Part shown: piece by piece, positions 14,133 through 14,333 of the stretch | Position numbering within the stretch: the first letter of the stretch is position 1 | Layout: each line of letters begins with the position of its first letter | Assembly: GCA_958426425.1 (NCBI GenBank) | Contig: CATZYY010000048.1 | Location: 1-14,333, forward strand | Length of the DNA: 14,333 bases | Direction of reading: 5' to 3' | From: an uncultured Oscillospiraceae bacterium | GTDB taxonomy: Bacteria; Bacillota; Clostridia; Oscillospirales; Oscillospiraceae | Position numbers and translations under genes: made by a program | Notes under the pieces: generated by a model | What the model saw: only the letters and a program-made list of their open reading frames with translations | What the model was told of the DNA's origin: nothing | Database searches by the model: none

Positions 14133-14203
14133 CCCATGTGAGACCGGCTCCGTGTCCCTGGCGGTACGGCGCCAAAAATGAAAAGGAAAGGAAGAAACAC
14201 CTG

Positions 14204-14333
14204 ATGAACGAGAAAAAATGCAAGGTTCTGGCGGCGCAGATCCGGCTGGAAACGCTGAAGGTCATCCACTCCCGTGGATTCGGCCACGTGGGCGGCTCCA
14301 TGGACCTGGCCGACCTGATGGCCGTCCTGTACG
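14204..14333 (+). CDS. Transketolase, N-terminal part (3' end outside window)
   Basis: This is a thiamine-diphosphate enzyme of the non-oxidative pentose phosphate pathway that moves two-carbon units between sugar phosphates. Only about 43 residues are visible. They match the N-terminus of clostridial transketolase: IRLETLKVIHSRGFGHVGGS followed by LADLMAVLY. The histidine of GHVGG is in the conserved substrate/cofactor-binding region. AAAGGAAG ends 9 bases before the ATG at 14204. In many Clostridia the enzyme is split into N- and C-terminal subunits, and the style of this start fits that, but the window ends too soon to show it. It is divergent from the LacI-type operon. Confidence 0.9.
   Translation, partial: MNEKKCKVLAAQIRLETLKVIHSRGFGHVGGSMDLADLMAVLY

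Larger units (their letters stand above)
13546..14203. other. AT-rich divergent control region between lacI-type and transketolase genes
   Basis: This 658-base gap has no convincing gene. It is clearly AT-rich from about 13655 to 13945 compared with its high-GC surroundings. It holds two operators, two divergent promoters, a GC hairpin and a structured transketolase leader, each listed separately. A 57-codon open frame from ATG 13971 lies wholly in the structured leader, has no ribosome site and is not called. Confidence 0.8.

Noticed and set aside
13959..14141. Small open frame in the transketolase leader
   Set aside because: No Shine-Dalgarno before its ATG (13971), and it spans a likely RNA structure and terminator; better explained as a noncoding leader.
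13946..14203. TPP riboswitch before a thiamine-diphosphate enzyme
   Set aside because: The conserved CTGAGA and the later conserved TPP-binding segment are not present.
1..14333. Mobile elements, CRISPR arrays, tRNA or rRNA genes
   Set aside because: No transposase, integrase, direct-repeat array or tRNA-like fold was seen; repeated short TTGCAA and TATACT strings are promoter-like or chance.

Overview
The window is high-GC, tightly packed bacterial chromosome that reads as a Gram-positive anaerobe of the class Clostridia, probably a gut Oscillospiraceae-like lineage (inference). Supporting signs are strong AAGGAGG-type ribosome sites, a class 1B dihydroorotate dehydrogenase with a PyrK electron-transfer partner, a separate aspartate transcarbamoylase regulatory chain (PyrI), YitT, EamA and MATE membrane proteins, and a transketolase whose N-terminus looks like the split clostridial type. 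No phage, insertion sequence, CRISPR array, rRNA or tRNA was seen.

Layout. 1-4353 (+) is the 3' part of a de novo pyrimidine operon, pyrK(partial)-pyrD-pyrF-pyrE-pyrB-pyrI, closed by a terminator at 4363-4394. Its enzymes make carbamoyl-aspartate (PyrB/PyrI), oxidise dihydroorotate (PyrD/PyrK), add ribose phosphate (PyrE) and decarboxylate to UMP (PyrF). pyrC and the carbamoyl-phosphate synthase genes are not in the window. 4409-6378 (+) holds an EamA-type exporter and a YitT-family membrane protein, separated by a long AT-rich hairpin. 6562-8702 (-) is a two-gene operon: a type Ic aspartate-aminotransferase-like enzyme followed by a radical SAM enzyme with an unusual CX4CX2C motif. 8851-9285 (-) is an unrecognised small cysteine-rich protein. 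9440-10804 (+) is a MATE efflux pump with an extended -10 promoter.

10886-13545 (-) is an operon of a LacI-family regulator, a PHP-domain phosphoesterase and a PfkB-family sugar kinase. It is divergent from a transketolase gene that starts at 14204 and runs off the window. The 658-base gap between them is AT-rich and contains two identical 14-base LacI-type operators, a good promoter for each direction, a GC hairpin at the 5' end of the lacI transcript, and a roughly 190-nt transketolase leader. That leader can fold as a three-way junction followed by an intrinsic terminator. The regulator, kinase, PHP enzyme and transketolase probably form a small sugar-phosphate regulon of unknown substrate. 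This locus and its leader are the most promising part of the window for something undescribed. The cysteine-rich protein is second.
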